Shown here in pieces: positions 52,293 through 63,898 of a stretch of 64,000 nt of DNA. Each line of letters begins with the position of its first letter. Position 1 is the first letter of the stretch. The notes under the pieces were generated by a model. It made no database searches. It worked only from the letters and a program-made list of their open reading frames with translations, and was not told the DNA's origin. Source of the DNA: Nothopassalora personata. Its lineage: Eukaryota > Ascomycota > Dothideomycetes > Mycosphaerellales > Mycosphaerellaceae. The translations under genes and the position numbers were made by a program. The stretch lies in NCBI GenBank assembly GCA_033816765.1, contig CM066292.1:3968001-4032000 (forward strand), written 5' to 3'.

Positions 52293-52729
52293 TCTTATAG
52301 TAGACTCGCTATACTATATATACTAACTCGTATTAATAGGTAAGCCGGCTTAGACGGACTACGATACGTATAAGAGAGCTAGTATACGCTATATAGTCTT
52401 TACTACTAATACTAATAAGACTTACGCGTATTATAAGCGTTACGCAAAGGCTTACTATAACTCTCGTAAGTTAGTTAAGGAGCCTAGCGAGTCTAGCGAG
52501 TCTAGCAATAGTTTATTTAAGGCTTTCGAGGGTGTTTTAACTACTTCTAGCGAGGCTAGCGAGGTTAGTAAGGCTAGCGAGTCTAGTACTCGCCCTACTA
52601 ATAATATATTAACTCGCTTAGCCGCGGCGGAGGATTGTATTTAGTAATTAGAGGGTACTATTAGCCGCTTAATTAAATTTATTAGCCGTCTACTAGGTAG
52701 CGAGCTAGTCGCTATATTTTACTCTTAGT
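52293..52729 (+). pseudogene. Element G protein 1, 3' part (RIP-mutated)
   Basis: In-frame continuation of 9120-9365 after removal of E. It reads TDYDTYKRASIRYIVFTTNT, NKTYAYYKRYAKAYYNSRKL, a Ser/Glu repeat (EPSESSESS ... SEASEVSKASES) and a C-terminal helix LAAAEDCIQQLEGTISRLIK, ending at TAG 52727-52729. Only two or three stops interrupt it. Family unknown. Confidence 0.5.
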
Positions 52730-52930
52730 AATAATATAATATTAAGTAGTCTACCTCCTATCTATATACTACGAGTCTATACTTCCCTCTACTTTTTTAG
52801 TCTTAGCTACCTCGTAGATAGCTCGATAATAAGCCTATTTCTCGGTACCTTTATACGCTAGTTATCGTTAGGTAGACTCTAAAGCAATAGCTACGAGTCT
52901 AGTTACGAGTCTAGCTATATAATTATCGAA

Positions 52931-53047
52931 GTACTAGTTACTACTATAGACTCGCTTAAGGTACTAGTTACTACTATAGACTCCATAAAGGCACTAGTTA
53001 CTACTAAATTGCTTAAGGTACTAGTTACTACTATAGTCTCGCTTAAG
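52931..53047 (+). repeat. 30-bp tandem repeat, four units, in element G
   Basis: Units of about 30 bp with GTACTAGTTACTACTATAGA (the third is 27 bp). It encodes a 10-residue repeat VLVTTIDSLK in one frame. Confidence 0.8.
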
Positions 53048-53169
53048 GACTCCTTCTTAATCTCTCTAATTTAACTCGTAGCTAGACTCGTACGCTCTTC
53101 CTTTACCTTCTTAACCGATACTTTACTAGCTAACGTACTTACTAGCTTATTACCTAAATCTTTCCTTAT

Positions 53170-54260
53170 AAATACTAAATTCTACTATCGAGAGGGGGCT
53201 CTAAACCCCGTTAGCTACGGAGACGAAGAGAATTAAGGGCTACTAGTTATAAGATTAATATACTCTAGAGACTCGGCGATTAGAGTTATAGTATATCGAT
53301 ACGGTAAGCTACGACTCGCTAGACGCTTCTTACTCTAGCTTACTATACTCGCTAAACGAGAAGTAGCCTAACTCGCTATAGTAGCTTAGTAAGTAATACT
53401 CTAATCCGCTAGACGTACTATAGTACTCGCTACTATACTCGCTCGCTAGTCCTTAAGCTTACGCTCGCGTTAGCGGTCTACGTCCTTTATAAGTTCGCTA
53501 AGACTAGCTAAGGACTCGTCGCTACTCGACGAGTCCTCTACTACTCCTCGTCTATATAGATTATTTAAGGCTTCGCGACCTTAGTTAACCTAATACGTAA
53601 CGTTAACTAGTACTTCTCGCCTATCCTTCGCGTTCTAGATACCCTTAGTATATAGTATTAATATGTCCTCGAGATCTCGCTCTCGTAGGCTTAATTTACT
53701 TAGAAGAATAGGTATATTATCTTTAGTAGCCTTTACGAAGAGGAAGGGCGGTATAGTATAAGGACGTATAAGCTATAGGCCTAGCTTATCCGCGCCTTCT
53801 TAAAAGACGAGGTTATAAAGCTAGGTTATCGTATCTACTACTTTAGCTAAAGACGACTCGTAGCGAGTCTATCGTCCGGTAATTTACTACGCGCTAAGGA
53901 GCTTATACGGCTAAATACTCCTATGTCTTAAGGTCCCCCTTACGTTTAATAGTAAATGGCACCTTATATAGCTTAACGGATATTATTAGGCTCGGTCCCC
54001 TAGGCGGTTAAGATAGCTTTTTAGCTTTACCCTAGACTAACGAGATAGGAACACTTATACTACGAGCCTTAATAATACTAGTCCGTAGGCCCTAAGTAGC
54101 GCTCGATAACGGGTTAATTCTAGTATTACTAAGCTAGTAAATATAAGTCTACTTATTACGAGCGAGTACCTTATTAGCCCGACTATAGCTACTCGCTACG
54201 AGTAATGTATAAAGACCGTATCTAGTAGTACCGTTTAGTTTCGAAGGGGTCTCGGTACTA
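53170..54260 (-). pseudogene. Element G protein 2 (RIP-mutated, family unknown)
   Basis: The minus strand has a long frame interrupted only by TAA/TAG: PYKLLSAQQITGR, YESSLAKVVDTITQLYNLVF, IRPYTIPPFLFVKATKDNIP, LLSKLSLRERDLEDILILYT, SSSDESLASLSELIKDVDR, then IVASTIVRLADQSITYQATI. It ends near 53176. It converges on protein 1. I do not recognise it. Confidence 0.45.
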
Positions 54261-54277
54261 GGAATCGGCGATAAGGG

Positions 54278-54680
54278 TGTTACGGAATAATTCCCAAGGA
54301 CCCTAGAATTATAGAAAGAGAAACACACGTAACTAATCCTACCTAAGCGCTTAGGCTTAGGGCGATTAGACTACTTACGCTTAGACTAATTAGACTAATC
54401 GTGCTTAGACTAATTAGACTAATTATAGAGATCTACGAATCTCCTTTATATTTAGCAACGCTAAGAGACTATTATAGCTTCGAGGCGTTTAACTTACTGT
54501 TTAATATTACTATTTAGAATACACTATAACCTAACCTCTGCCTTACTGCTACTTAGTCTCTACGAGACAAGATAGCTACTACTTTATTACTCTCTCTTAA
54601 CTTCCTATCGGCCCGAGAATAAACTTGATTAAGCTTGTCTTCTTAACTTGTAATATTATTAGGTTATACTAAACCTAACA
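54278..54680 (+). mobile_element. Solo LTR with TTAGACTAA-type U3, RIP-mutated
   Basis: Starts TGTTACGGAATAA and ends ACCTAACA, with TSD AAGGG (54273-54277, 54681-54685). The U3 has repeated TTAGACTAA/ATTAGACTAAT motifs. Downstream, CGAATCTCCTTTATATTTAG, AACGCTA and GCGTTTAACTT match the TATA and R region of elements A and B with RIP changes. This is an older member of the A/B family with a third U3 class. Confidence 0.82.
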
Positions 54681-54685
54681 AAGGG

Positions 54686-55537
54686 TAAAGGCGGACTCGT
54701 TACGGACTCGCTAGGCTCGATAAAGGCTAGGTTAGGTATACTATATTTACTACACCTTAGTAGATAGCCGTAGACCTTACTATAAACTAGAGAAGTCTTT
54801 ACTAACTTATATATATAAAGATCGTCCTAAGATAGAGCTAATATAATGTTAGAAGTAGTAGGAAAAGACTCGTAGGAAAAGACTCGTAGGAAAAGACTCG
54901 TAGGAAAAAGGACGTAGACTCGTTACTATATAACCTATAATAGCTTACCGGCTTAAGTAAACAAGTCTATTATTTGTTCCGTTAGCTCTAATCTATTAAG
55001 GCGAGTAGGCGGTATATACTTAGTAAGTTACTCTCTACCTTAAAGATGCTACGTAGTCTCGTTTCGTAGATACTAATAGGCGTAGATATATAATTTCTTA
55101 GGGCCTAGGCTAGGGCCGGCCTCGCTACCATCTAGCGTTAATAGATAGCTAGTAGTAGTAAGCTTCTTATTAACCTACTCTAGCATTAGAGGCGGTAAGT
55201 ATATAGTAAGGTCTATAAGGTATTAGCTATAGGATTTATAGACTCGGTTAAGTAGTAGTAGTAGCGAGTCCGTACTTAAGCTATAGCGAGTCCGTACTTA
55301 AGCTATAGCGAGTCCGTACTTAAGCTATAGCGAGTCCGTACTTAAGCTATAGCGAGTCTTCCCTTAGCTAAGCTAGGACTCGTAGCTATAGTAGCGTTAG
55401 ACTCGCTACTATAGACATACCGTATTAACGTACCGTACTAATCGACTCGCTCCTTCTACTAGCGAAGCTCCTCGTCCTTAGAGTTAAGTATATGCCTATA
55501 TAGTAGTACTCCTTTTAACTCTAGGTAGTTATATAGG
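54686..55537. other. Element G interior with two minisatellites
   Basis: RIP-mutated sequence. It has a 15-bp unit (AGGAAAAGACTCGT) repeated about four times at 54850-54905 and a 22-bp unit (AGCGAGTCCGTACTTAAGCT) repeated about five times at 55263-55360. No gene was recognised. Confidence 0.6.
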
Positions 55538-55542
55538 ATATC

Positions 55543-55738
55543 TATTAAGGGATGTCGTAATGTATAGCACGCCTACGACCTACTAGTCGTAGATGAACTA
55601 ATTCTTGCCTTTTGTTTAAGACGCATTACGCGTCGTAAGGTGTACGTATACGTGTTACGTACGGCTTAGTAGCCGGTCGCGACCGTATATTATATGTAAG
55701 GCTACATATAAGGGTTAGCTACTAGGCTGCCCCTTATA
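55543..55738 (-). repeat. 3' LTR of element F
   Basis: 196 bp, partner of 62359-62554. It contains a 40-bp GC-richer inner part with GACGCATTACGCGTCGTAAG. Confidence 0.88.
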
Positions 55739-55910
55739 ATTACCTCCCCTCCCGTACGAGCTGTCCTTAGCTCGCTAGTTACTACGTAGAGGCTCTACGT
55801 ACTTCTAGAACTATAGTTACTATACGGCCTATATACGGGTTACGTACGTGTCGTTATGTAGGTGTAGGTAAGTAAGGCTTAGTTACTATACCGACGTAGC
55901 TAGTTAGGGG

Positions 55911-55917
55911 TATAAAA
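55911..55917 (+). promoter_or_regulatory. TATA box of the antisense gene of F
   Basis: TATAAAA on the plus strand, about 120 bases before the presumed start codon of the antisense gene and 173 bases inside the 3' LTR boundary. It supports independent transcription opposite to pol. Confidence 0.55.
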
Positions 55918-56038
55918 CTCTAGCCTAACCTAGCCCTATTCTCCTAGTACGTTCCCTAGCGCACTACCTCCGTTACACTACTACTACGTACCCGTACCGC
56001 ACCCTTACCGTAAGCGCCTCGCTAGTATTATTATTATT

Positions 56039-57020
56039 ATATCTAACTCGCCTCCGTCCTCTAGCCGCTCCGCCTCCTTCTATAGCATTAGTAGCGATAG
56101 CACTACTAGCGCCTTAGAAGACGAGCGCCGCTAGGCGGCTCTAGTACGCGACGTACCTAGAACGCCTAGTGGTCGTAAGCGACTAGCATCCCCCTCGTAG
56201 CTACTAACGCCCTCGCCCGCTACTAAGCTCTCGTAGAGGATTAATATATATATACGGTGCCTCCTATACTTCGTTAAGGGTAAGTCTCTACGCGCGCCGC
56301 CTACGATTCGTATACTAACTACTTACTAGACGAAGCCGATAACTGTAATAGTATTACTACCGGCGAGCTCCTAAGGAAGTACGGCCGCTATAGGCGTAAT
56401 AGACATAAGTGCGTACCTAACACTAGCTACGCTATCGCCTCGCTAGTAAGCCGCCTACGCGCCGCGCGCTCCTAGCGCGACTTCCTTACGGCTATAATAG
56501 GCTAGGCGCCTATAGACCTCTAGTAGTAGGAGCTAGTAGAGTAGATCCGCCTATGTACCTAGCTAGGTAACGACATTACGGAGGTAAGTCGCTGCTTCGC
56601 CCCTACGAGTCGACTACTACTCGCGGGGGGGCTCTAGTACGTCTCCTATACTTCGGCTAACCCTTTCTATAGGCCATTAGGCAGTTTAATACCTATAAGC
56701 ATAAGCGTACCGGGGAAACCCGTATACGTACCTCCGCCGCCGCTACTACTACCGCCGCCCCCGCCGCCGTAGCCCTCGCGCTCTAGTAAGAGTAGAACCG
56801 CGCCCTTAATAGGCTGTTCGAACTCGGCCGCGCCGTAAGTCGTATGTTCCTCGTATACGTGTACCCTACTAACCGTAGTCCCAGTTCCTATAGGCGTAGA
56901 ATATTAACACTACCGCCGCCGACTAGGTATTCCTACCTAAGTTACTACGCGACGACGACAACTGAGGCGCTCGCCTTACACGCTACTCGCGGGCTCCTTG
57001 CCTACTACTACTCTACGTAG
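56039..57020 (+). pseudogene. Element F antisense gene, three exons (RIP-mutated)
   Basis: Exons 56039-56279, 56330-56583 and 56673-57020 total 843 bases, 280 codons plus stop. Intron 1 (56280-56329) has GTAAGT, TACTAAC and TAG; intron 2 (56584-56672) has GTAAGT, CTAAC and TAG. The start ATG is now ATA, a TG to TA change, followed by SNSPPSSSRSASFYSISSDS. Exon 2 reads EADNCNSITTGELLRKYGRY and RRNRHKCVPNTSYAIASLVS, then SQRDFLTAIIGQAPIDLQQQ. Exon 3 is Ala/Thr-rich and then helical, ALALQQEQNRALNRLFELGR. Internal stops are TAA/TAG only. It is tail to tail with pol. No zinc cluster is visible and I do not recognise the family. The splice signals show it was transcribed on this strand. Confidence 0.7.
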
Positions 57021-57109
57021 CCCCTAGTAGGCGCGCTACTCTTTAGCTTTTGTTTTATTTATAGTTAAGAAAAGTTTTATTTATACTCTAGTACTCCTAT
57101 ACTAGTCTT

Positions 57110-60100
57110 ATTTACTTCTCCTTAACGCCTTATAGTCGGCTACTATACGATCCGCATTCGCAAGGCCCTCCGCTAGTTCCTAGCTATTATACTCCTCTAG
57201 CTAGTCCTTCTACTAGACTAGATACTATAGCTTACCCTTACGCTTACGCCTATCTAGTACTACCTCTACCTTATACTCTCCGTCCTTATTAGCTAGAGGG
57301 GGTACGGGTCCATCCTTATCGCTACCGATATACGGCTCGAGGAGAGAGACATAGAAGACGTTATAGAGCCTTAAGTCGGCTAGTAGCGCTAGGCGGTACG
57401 CCTACGAACCGATAGCGTCCGTGATGCGGTATAGGCCGATAAACTTCGGACCTATCTTCTTCTTTAGTACTACTAACTTAAGGTTCTTCGTTAATAATAG
57501 GACTAAGTTACCTACGCGGTAGGTCTTAGCTTAATAGGTCTTATTATAGTAGCGAGCCTAGCTTTCTACTATAGCCTTCTATCGCTCCTCGAGTGTAGCG
57601 CGTAGTTTTCGTATACGACTCGTAGCTATTACCGCTACTAGTACTTCCCCCCCCCTAGGTCTCGTCTCGAGATCTAGTTAGTGTAGGGGTAATCTTAGGT
57701 CGCTAACCGTACGCTATCTCGAACGGACTTATCCGTAGTGTTAGGTAGATGCTATTATTAGCTACGAATTTAGTAACTGTAAGCTACTTAGCCTACTTAG
57801 TTTAATTGTTACTATAGTAATAACGAAGATATTGTTCGAGGGTTTAGTTTGCCCTCTTAGTTTACCCGTTAGTCTAAGGGTAAAAGGCCGTGGATAGCTT
57901 ACGCTTTATACGCGCCTCGAAGTAGAAGTTACTCTAAAACTAACTAGTAAAGACCGGACCTCGGTCGCTTACTATGCCTAACGGGACACTATAGTGTCGT
58001 ACGACTTCGTCTCGTAGGAGCCTCGTAAGCTCTACGGCTATATAAGTCTTCGTTATCGGGATGTATAAGCTTATTTTTAAGTAGCGATCGACTATTACTA
58101 GGATCGTATTATACACGCAACCGGCTCGCGTACTTAGAGGTAGGTCCGTAATAAAATCCATAGTAATTTCCTACTACGGCCGCTCCGGTCTAGGAAGCGG
58201 TTATAGCCTACTATAGGGTCGATAGCGTTTAGCCTTCGAACCCTAGTAGGTTCTATAGGCTTAGACGTATTGCTTTACGTCCGTACTAAGTAAGTCCTAC
58301 TAATCATTACGTCGTAACAGCTCTTTAGTCTTAGTCCTTCTAAAGTAACCCGCGAGGACGTCGTCGTAGTATATACGAATTAGATGCGACCTAATTACGT
58401 AATCCCTAGGTACTACGATCGCGTCTCCGCAGTATATAAGGTTATCCTTTATATACTATCCCTTATCGTCCCTCGCGCTTAGCGCCTACGCTAAGTATAC
58501 GACATACTAGTCGTCTTACTACTACGCGATCTTTATTAAGAGTAGGATTAACTTACCCGTCGAGCTATAAGCTTAACCCTATATTACTATAGCGTATACT
58601 GCTACTAGTAACGACGGCTGATCTTAATAGGGAAGGTTACCTCTCCGTACTACTATTGCCGCGCCTATGTTGCCCTATATCGCCTCGTAGGTAGTAAGTA
58701 CGCGCTTCACCGTCGGCTCGCTTATCCCTTCTAGAGACTTCTTCTAGAAAGATAGCTTACTTTATAAGGTAGGTAGCAAGTTCGAAGTTTATTACGTTAT
58801 AGCTACGTAGTTACTACGTCTCGAAGGCGCGTCAGCTAGGTTAGTCTTACCCGGCCGATGCTCTACTATAAAATTAAAAGACTATAGGAACGTAGCCTAT
58901 CGAGCTTACCGCCTATTTAGCTACTTTACTATTATAAAGCCCTATAGGTTAGCGTAGTCGACTAGCACTCGTACCGTATACGTAGCGCCCTCTAAGTATA
59001 GCCTCTAATACTTAAAAGCCTTAACTACTATAAGTAGCTCCTAATCGTGCGTCTCGTAGTTACACTCGGCTAGTATTATCTTACGTAAATAGAACGCGAT
59101 AGGATGCTACTTAGTACTAAACAATTAGGATATAATACCTACGATCGCGAAACCTAACGCGTTGGTTTCGACTCGCGTACGTAGCGTAGGATTGAAGTGC
59201 CTAAGTATTAGTGTACCTAAGAATCCGGCCTTAAGCTATCGAAACGCCTACTCTTCGCTTAAGGTCTACGTAAGAGGGCCCTACTTCTTGCCGTCGTTAG
59301 ATCCCTTTAGTAGGTCCGTTAGGGGCTTATAGACCCTTAAGTATCCTTCTATAAAACGCCGGTAGAAGTTACAAAACCTAAGGAAGGACTAGACCTTATA
59401 AAAGGTCGTAGGTATAGGCTATTCCTCGATAGCGGCTACCCTACTCCTATCTATCGACACGCCTACGGCGCTCACGATAAACCTAAGGAACTCTACACTC
59501 TCCTAGAAGAAGTAGCACTTCTTAGGGTTTACGAATAGAGTAAACTTCCGTAGCCTCGTAAGCACTTCGCGTACGGCTCGTACGTGTGCCTTACGCGTCT
59601 CGCTATAGATAAGGATATTATCTAGGTAGACTACGTAAATGTTATTAACTAAGCCGGTTAGCGCCTTGTTAATATACCCTTAAAATGTTACTAGAGCGTT
59701 AGTTAACCCGAACGGCATTACTAGGTACTCGTAGTGTCCGTATCGCGTACGAAACGCTATCTTCTACTTATCGCCTCGCTTAATAGGGATACGATAGTAG
59801 GCGTCCTTTAAATCGATTGTAGTAAAGAACCTAGAACCTAATAGCCTATCTAGCGTCTCGCTAATTAGGGGTAGGGGGTATCGGTTCTTTACTATAATCT
59901 CATTTAAGCCTCTATAGTCTATATAGAGCCTAAGGGTGCCGTCTTTCTTTAGTACAAATAAGATAGGCGTACCCGCCTCGCTTACGGACCGCCTAATCTA
60001 CCCCTTCTCCATTGCTTACGTAAGGTACTCCTTTAAGGCCTCTAGCTTAGTTAAGGACTGGTAGTACAGCGGCTTAAAAGGGGGTTTCTTTCCTTTAACG

Positions 60101-62340
60101 AGATTAATCGTATACTTAACCCCGTCGGGCATCTTACGCTTCGCCTACTTATTAGGTACGTATATATCTCGGAAGTCTATAAATTCTTTAGGTGTTACGG
60201 ATCGGTCTGGGGAAGCCCGTAGCCAACCAATCGATGCCAGCAGACCAGCGGATGCACCCGATATGCAGAGTGCTCTCAGTGCTCTCGGGTGCTCTCTCGA
60301 GAGAGCAGAGAGAGCAGAGAGAGCAGGAAAGATCACGCCAAGACACGGCACTATATAGACGACGCTCTTTTGCAAGTAGATAGGAGCCTCGTGCTCAACT
60401 CATTTTAAGTATACACCATATACTGTTTGGAACCACTACCTTCATAACTGATTGAGACATCCCTGCAAAGATCCAAGCCCGAGTTGTGATAACGTACAGC
60501 GGTTCCTAACATTAGGCTACGAGGGGCCCTCTCCTTCGGGTACTACTATAGTAATAGCCCGAACACTTATTGCATAAACCTACTTTAAGCTCTCGAGATC
60601 CTTAAGGAACTCGCGTACGTCGCGCTACTAAATCGTAGGCGTCTCTATACCGTAGTACTACTAGTTATCCTTATCGGCCTTTACTATCCGATTACGATGC
60701 CGCTAGGGTCTACCTAAAATTACTAATAGCCTACCTATAGGCACCGCGTAGTAGATAGCGTTACTTACGCGCTCTACTCCCGCGTTATTAGCGAGTCGTA
60801 GCCGAACCGTAAAGGCGCCGTAGCAATACCCTAGGTTATACGTATACGACTCTAACTTCGGTAGCCTTACCCTATTAATAGGTTGTATTTAATGTCGGAG
60901 TACATACTTATACGACACTAGGCTAAGATCCGTATAGTTATCTAGGAGAAACGTGGCCTCGCGAAAGCCCTTACGAGTCTCGACTACGCCTCGTAAGTAA
61001 CGCGCTAGATACGCATCTACTCGCCTTAAAGGGTCGACTTTAGGAAAACTCGGACTTAGGAGCGACCTACTTCTAGTCCTCTACCTTTTCCCTAGTCGCT
61101 ACGCTAGATACACATCTACTCGCCTTAAAGGGTCGACTTTAGGAAAACTCGGACTTAGGAGTAACCTACTTCTAGTCCTCTACCTTTTCCCTAGTCGCTA
61201 CCCTTCTTAGTTAGAGCCTTCGTAGCGTCTACCCTACGAACCGCTTACGCGTTACGGTCCTTCTATAGGTGCCTATTCGGGCAATCCGTCTTAATGTAAC
61301 CCTTCTTATAGTATCTATAGTACTCCGCTTTAGTCCTATCGAAGGTTATAGACGATCCGCCGGCGTCCCGCTAGTAACTCGCACCCGGGTCGCGCGACGC
61401 CTAACTATACTTCTACTACTTTAAGCTACGATCGCTTCGCCCTTAGTCGCCCTTAGTCTCTCGCCTACGGCGACTATGCTACCCGCGGTCGTGCCCTCCG
61501 CTACTACGCTCCGTACTTTTAATGCGCGAAGCTAGGATTACTAGTTCCTCTCTAGTTATTAGGATGTTATAAAACTTAACGATTACGGACCGTAGGCTAG
61601 GCATAAGCTTAGCGAGCATATGTCGCACGCGTTACGCCTCCGTACAGTCCCCTAACTAATCCTCTATAACATCTAGCTTAGTCGTAAACTAACGCACTAT
61701 CTAGTTATCCTTCTATTTCACCGCCTTATACTCTAACATTACGTTAAGTACGCGGTTTATAGGGTTACCGTATACGTCTCGATAGAACTCCTTAAAGTCC
61801 TAGTATATATACCCTTTAAGGTTAAGGACGCTATAGTTAGCGTACTATCGCTTACTTACCTCTCTACTTAGGTATATAACCCTATATAGGACCTTTAACT
61901 CGTTCGTCGTATACGTGCCGCCTAAGAGGGTAAAGATAAGAGAGAGCTCCCTTAGGAATACCCGTGCTTTCTTAATCGAGTCCCCTCTAAAAGGCGTAGG
62001 TTCTTTAAGACGTAAACGTATCGTATGCGATACGACCGCGCCTCGAGCTACGATATTATCGTCAGTTACTAGCAATAGAGGAGGGGGAGGGGGAGTAGGG
62101 GATAGTTCTCCGCCGGATTCGCCCTAAGGGTCCGCCGGCGGCACGCTTACGTCCCGTAAGATCTTTAACTGTTTAATCTCCCTCTATATCTCCTTCTCCT
62201 TAACCTCTACCCGAAGGGCATCCCTCCTTACGACTAAGGCTATACGCCTCGCTTATTACTAGGCCCTAGGGCTTAGGGGAGCCGTAGGCGTAGCGCTACT
62301 ATCGTCGCGTTCGGACTCTATAGCGTATATAGATTATAAC
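57110..62340 (-). pseudogene. Element F gag-pol (RIP-mutated chromovirus polyprotein)
   Basis: Gag survives as an open stretch at 61845-62075 (LRLKEPTPFRGDSIKKARVF, LLGGTYTTNELKVLYRVIYL), followed near 61300 by a mutated CCHC knuckle (YYRYYKKGYIKTDCPNRH, with Cys to Tyr). The reverse transcriptase has VYLDNILIYSE near 59620, where the family has YxDD, so one catalytic Asp is now Asn. The integrase core MDFITDLPLSTRAGCVYNTI ... IVSDRGPVFTS is open at 57940-58161. A chromodomain near 57115-57300 reads EYKVEVVLDRRKRKGKL. A tandem duplication of about 105 bp lies at 60975-61200 in gag. Non-functional. Confidence 0.85.
60193..60511 (+). mobile_element. Solo LTR, second LTR family, GCTCTC-type U3 (not RIP-mutated)
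   Basis: 319 bp, TGTTACGG to CCTAACA, with TSD TTAGG (60188-60192, 60512-60516). The U3 has direct and inverted GCTCTC/GAGAGC motifs (60270-60325). A TATA box CTATATAGACG follows, then R/U5 nearly identical to the minus-strand LTR at 10576-10923. Its U3 start (TCTGGGG ... GCCAACCAATC) resembles element B instead. It is inserted in the RT region of F. Confidence 0.9.
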
Positions 62341-62358
62341 GAAGAGAAGAATTAGAAC

Positions 62359-62554
62359 TATTAAGGGATGTCGTAATGTATAGCACGCCTACGACCTACT
62401 AGTCGTAGATAAACTAATTCTTACCTTTTGTTTAAGACGCATTACGCGTCGTAAGGTATACGTATGCGTGTTACGTGCGGCTTAGTAGCCGGTCGCGACC
62501 GTATGTTACATGTAAGGCTACATGTAAGGGTTAGCTACTAGGCTGCCCCTTACA
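62359..62554 (-). repeat. 5' LTR of element F
   Basis: 196 bp, differing from the other LTR mainly by C/T and G/A changes. Confidence 0.88.
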
Positions 62555-62579
62555 ATATCCGGTATGCCGTTTATATACG

Positions 62580-63770
62580 ATTCTAGGTTATAACGACGGA
62601 TACGATAGCGGTTCTACTCGTTAACAACCGATAATATAACACTTTAAAGGATTAGAATATAGATAGTAGTAAATACTATCATATCTATAGCTAATGCTTC
62701 CTTAAAGAGTCCTATTATAATATACTAATTAAAGAGGTCTCTCTAGCGATTAAATATAGCCTTAGTATACTCGCCCTACTAGTATTCGATAGTTTAATTG
62801 CCCTTACTTAAGGTATACTAGAAGGCCTTATCGAACGTAAGTAGATTACTAGCGAGTTGCTCTCGGACTCGTAGATAAGTATCGGCTAGTATAGGCGTCT
62901 TAACGCCCTAATTAGATTATACGCAATTTAGTACCCTACTACCGTAATATATTACTATAACGTATTAAGTAAATATAGAGAACTTCGTCTTCGCTATAGG
63001 CCCTATATAGTACTAGATAACCCGCCGAGAGTAGACGTTAATATAAGCGTAGATCTATATCTTAAAGCGCTCGTATTTAAGAAAGGTATCGATTAACTCA
63101 ACGTCGTTAGGACCTTCTACTTTTAGCCTCGTATACTACGGTATTATAGGGTCTCGTATTATAGGATTACGAGAGATAAAAGTAATAGGGTTAATCGCAC
63201 GAGCGAGTATCCTAATACGGTCGCTAATGAAGTTAGCGAGTCTAGTCTACGAGTCTATAGACACTAAGTCTATCCTACCGTCTAATAATATAATAACTCT
63301 TACGTAGCTCTCTTACTAGCTTACGATAGCCCTAGTCTTACTAATAGCTACTACTTATAACTTCCTAAAGGACTCGCTATATCTTAGGCTCTATAGCTAG
63401 AGCTTATTCTTTACTAAAACTACGCTTTAATCTAATACCTCTTCGTAGCTCTTAATACTAGCGAAGGGTAAGGTCGAATCTATCGAGGTAGAGGATAGTA
63501 TAAGACTCGCTATCGTCGAGGCTATATTTCTAGAATAGTTCCTCGACTCGCTAGCGTAGCTCGGGCTAGCGAGCCTAATTATAAGCCTAATTATCCTCGC
63601 GAGTCCCTCTCTACTCTACGAGTCGCTAGCGGAGGGTCCGTTTGCTAATTTAAATACCGCAGAGATTAAAGAGGTTATCTCGAATAGCTACCTATATAAA
63701 TCTAGCGGTAGTCTATAGCTCGATATTAATACGAAAGGGCTCTAGATCGATCGCTAGACGTAGTATTATA
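62580..63770 (+). pseudogene. Element G protein 3 (RIP-mutated, family unknown)
   Basis: A plus-strand frame broken only by TAA/TAG: CFLKESYYNILIKEVSLAIK, YSLSILALLVFDSLIALTQG, LIRLYAIQYPTTVIYYYNVL, SKYRELRLRYRPYIVLDNPP, VNISVDLYLKALVFKKGIDQ. After about 63230 it becomes Ser/Glu/Tyr-rich and uncertain. Not recognised; it could be the transposase of G. Confidence 0.45.
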
Positions 63771-63774
63771 TATA

Positions 63775-63890
63775 GCGAGTGTGCTAATAGACAAATAGCG
63801 AGTCTATAAGACAAATAGCGAGTCTATAAGACAAATAGCGAGTCTATAAGACAAATAGCGAGTCTATAAGACAAATAGCGAGTCTATAAT
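63775..63890 (+). repeat. 20-bp tandem repeat next to the right end of G
   Basis: About five to six units of AGACAAATAGCGAGTCTATA. The GCGAGTC heptamer is common throughout G, and ACTCGC occurs several times near the left end. Subterminal repeats of this kind bind transposase in hAT elements; that role is inferred here. Confidence 0.8.
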
Positions 63891-63898
63891 AATAAGGA

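Larger units (their letters stand above)
55543..62554 (-). mobile_element. Element F: Ty3/gypsy chromovirus with spliced antisense gene, RIP-mutated
   Basis: Two 196-bp LTRs (55543-55738, 62359-62554) with TSD ATATC (55538-55542, 62555-62559). LTR ends are TATTAAGGG (from TGTTAAGGG) and CCCCTTACA/TTATA. Coding is on the minus strand: gag, pol with reverse transcriptase and integrase, and a chromodomain ending near 57110. Between pol and the 3' LTR lies a plus-strand gene with two introns. A solo LTR (60193-60511) is inserted in the RT region. F sits in element G. Confidence 0.9.

Noticed and set aside
63775..63890. Regular repeats as a possible CRISPR array
   Set aside because: The units are contiguous 20-bp tandem copies without unique spacers, and this is a fungal genome.
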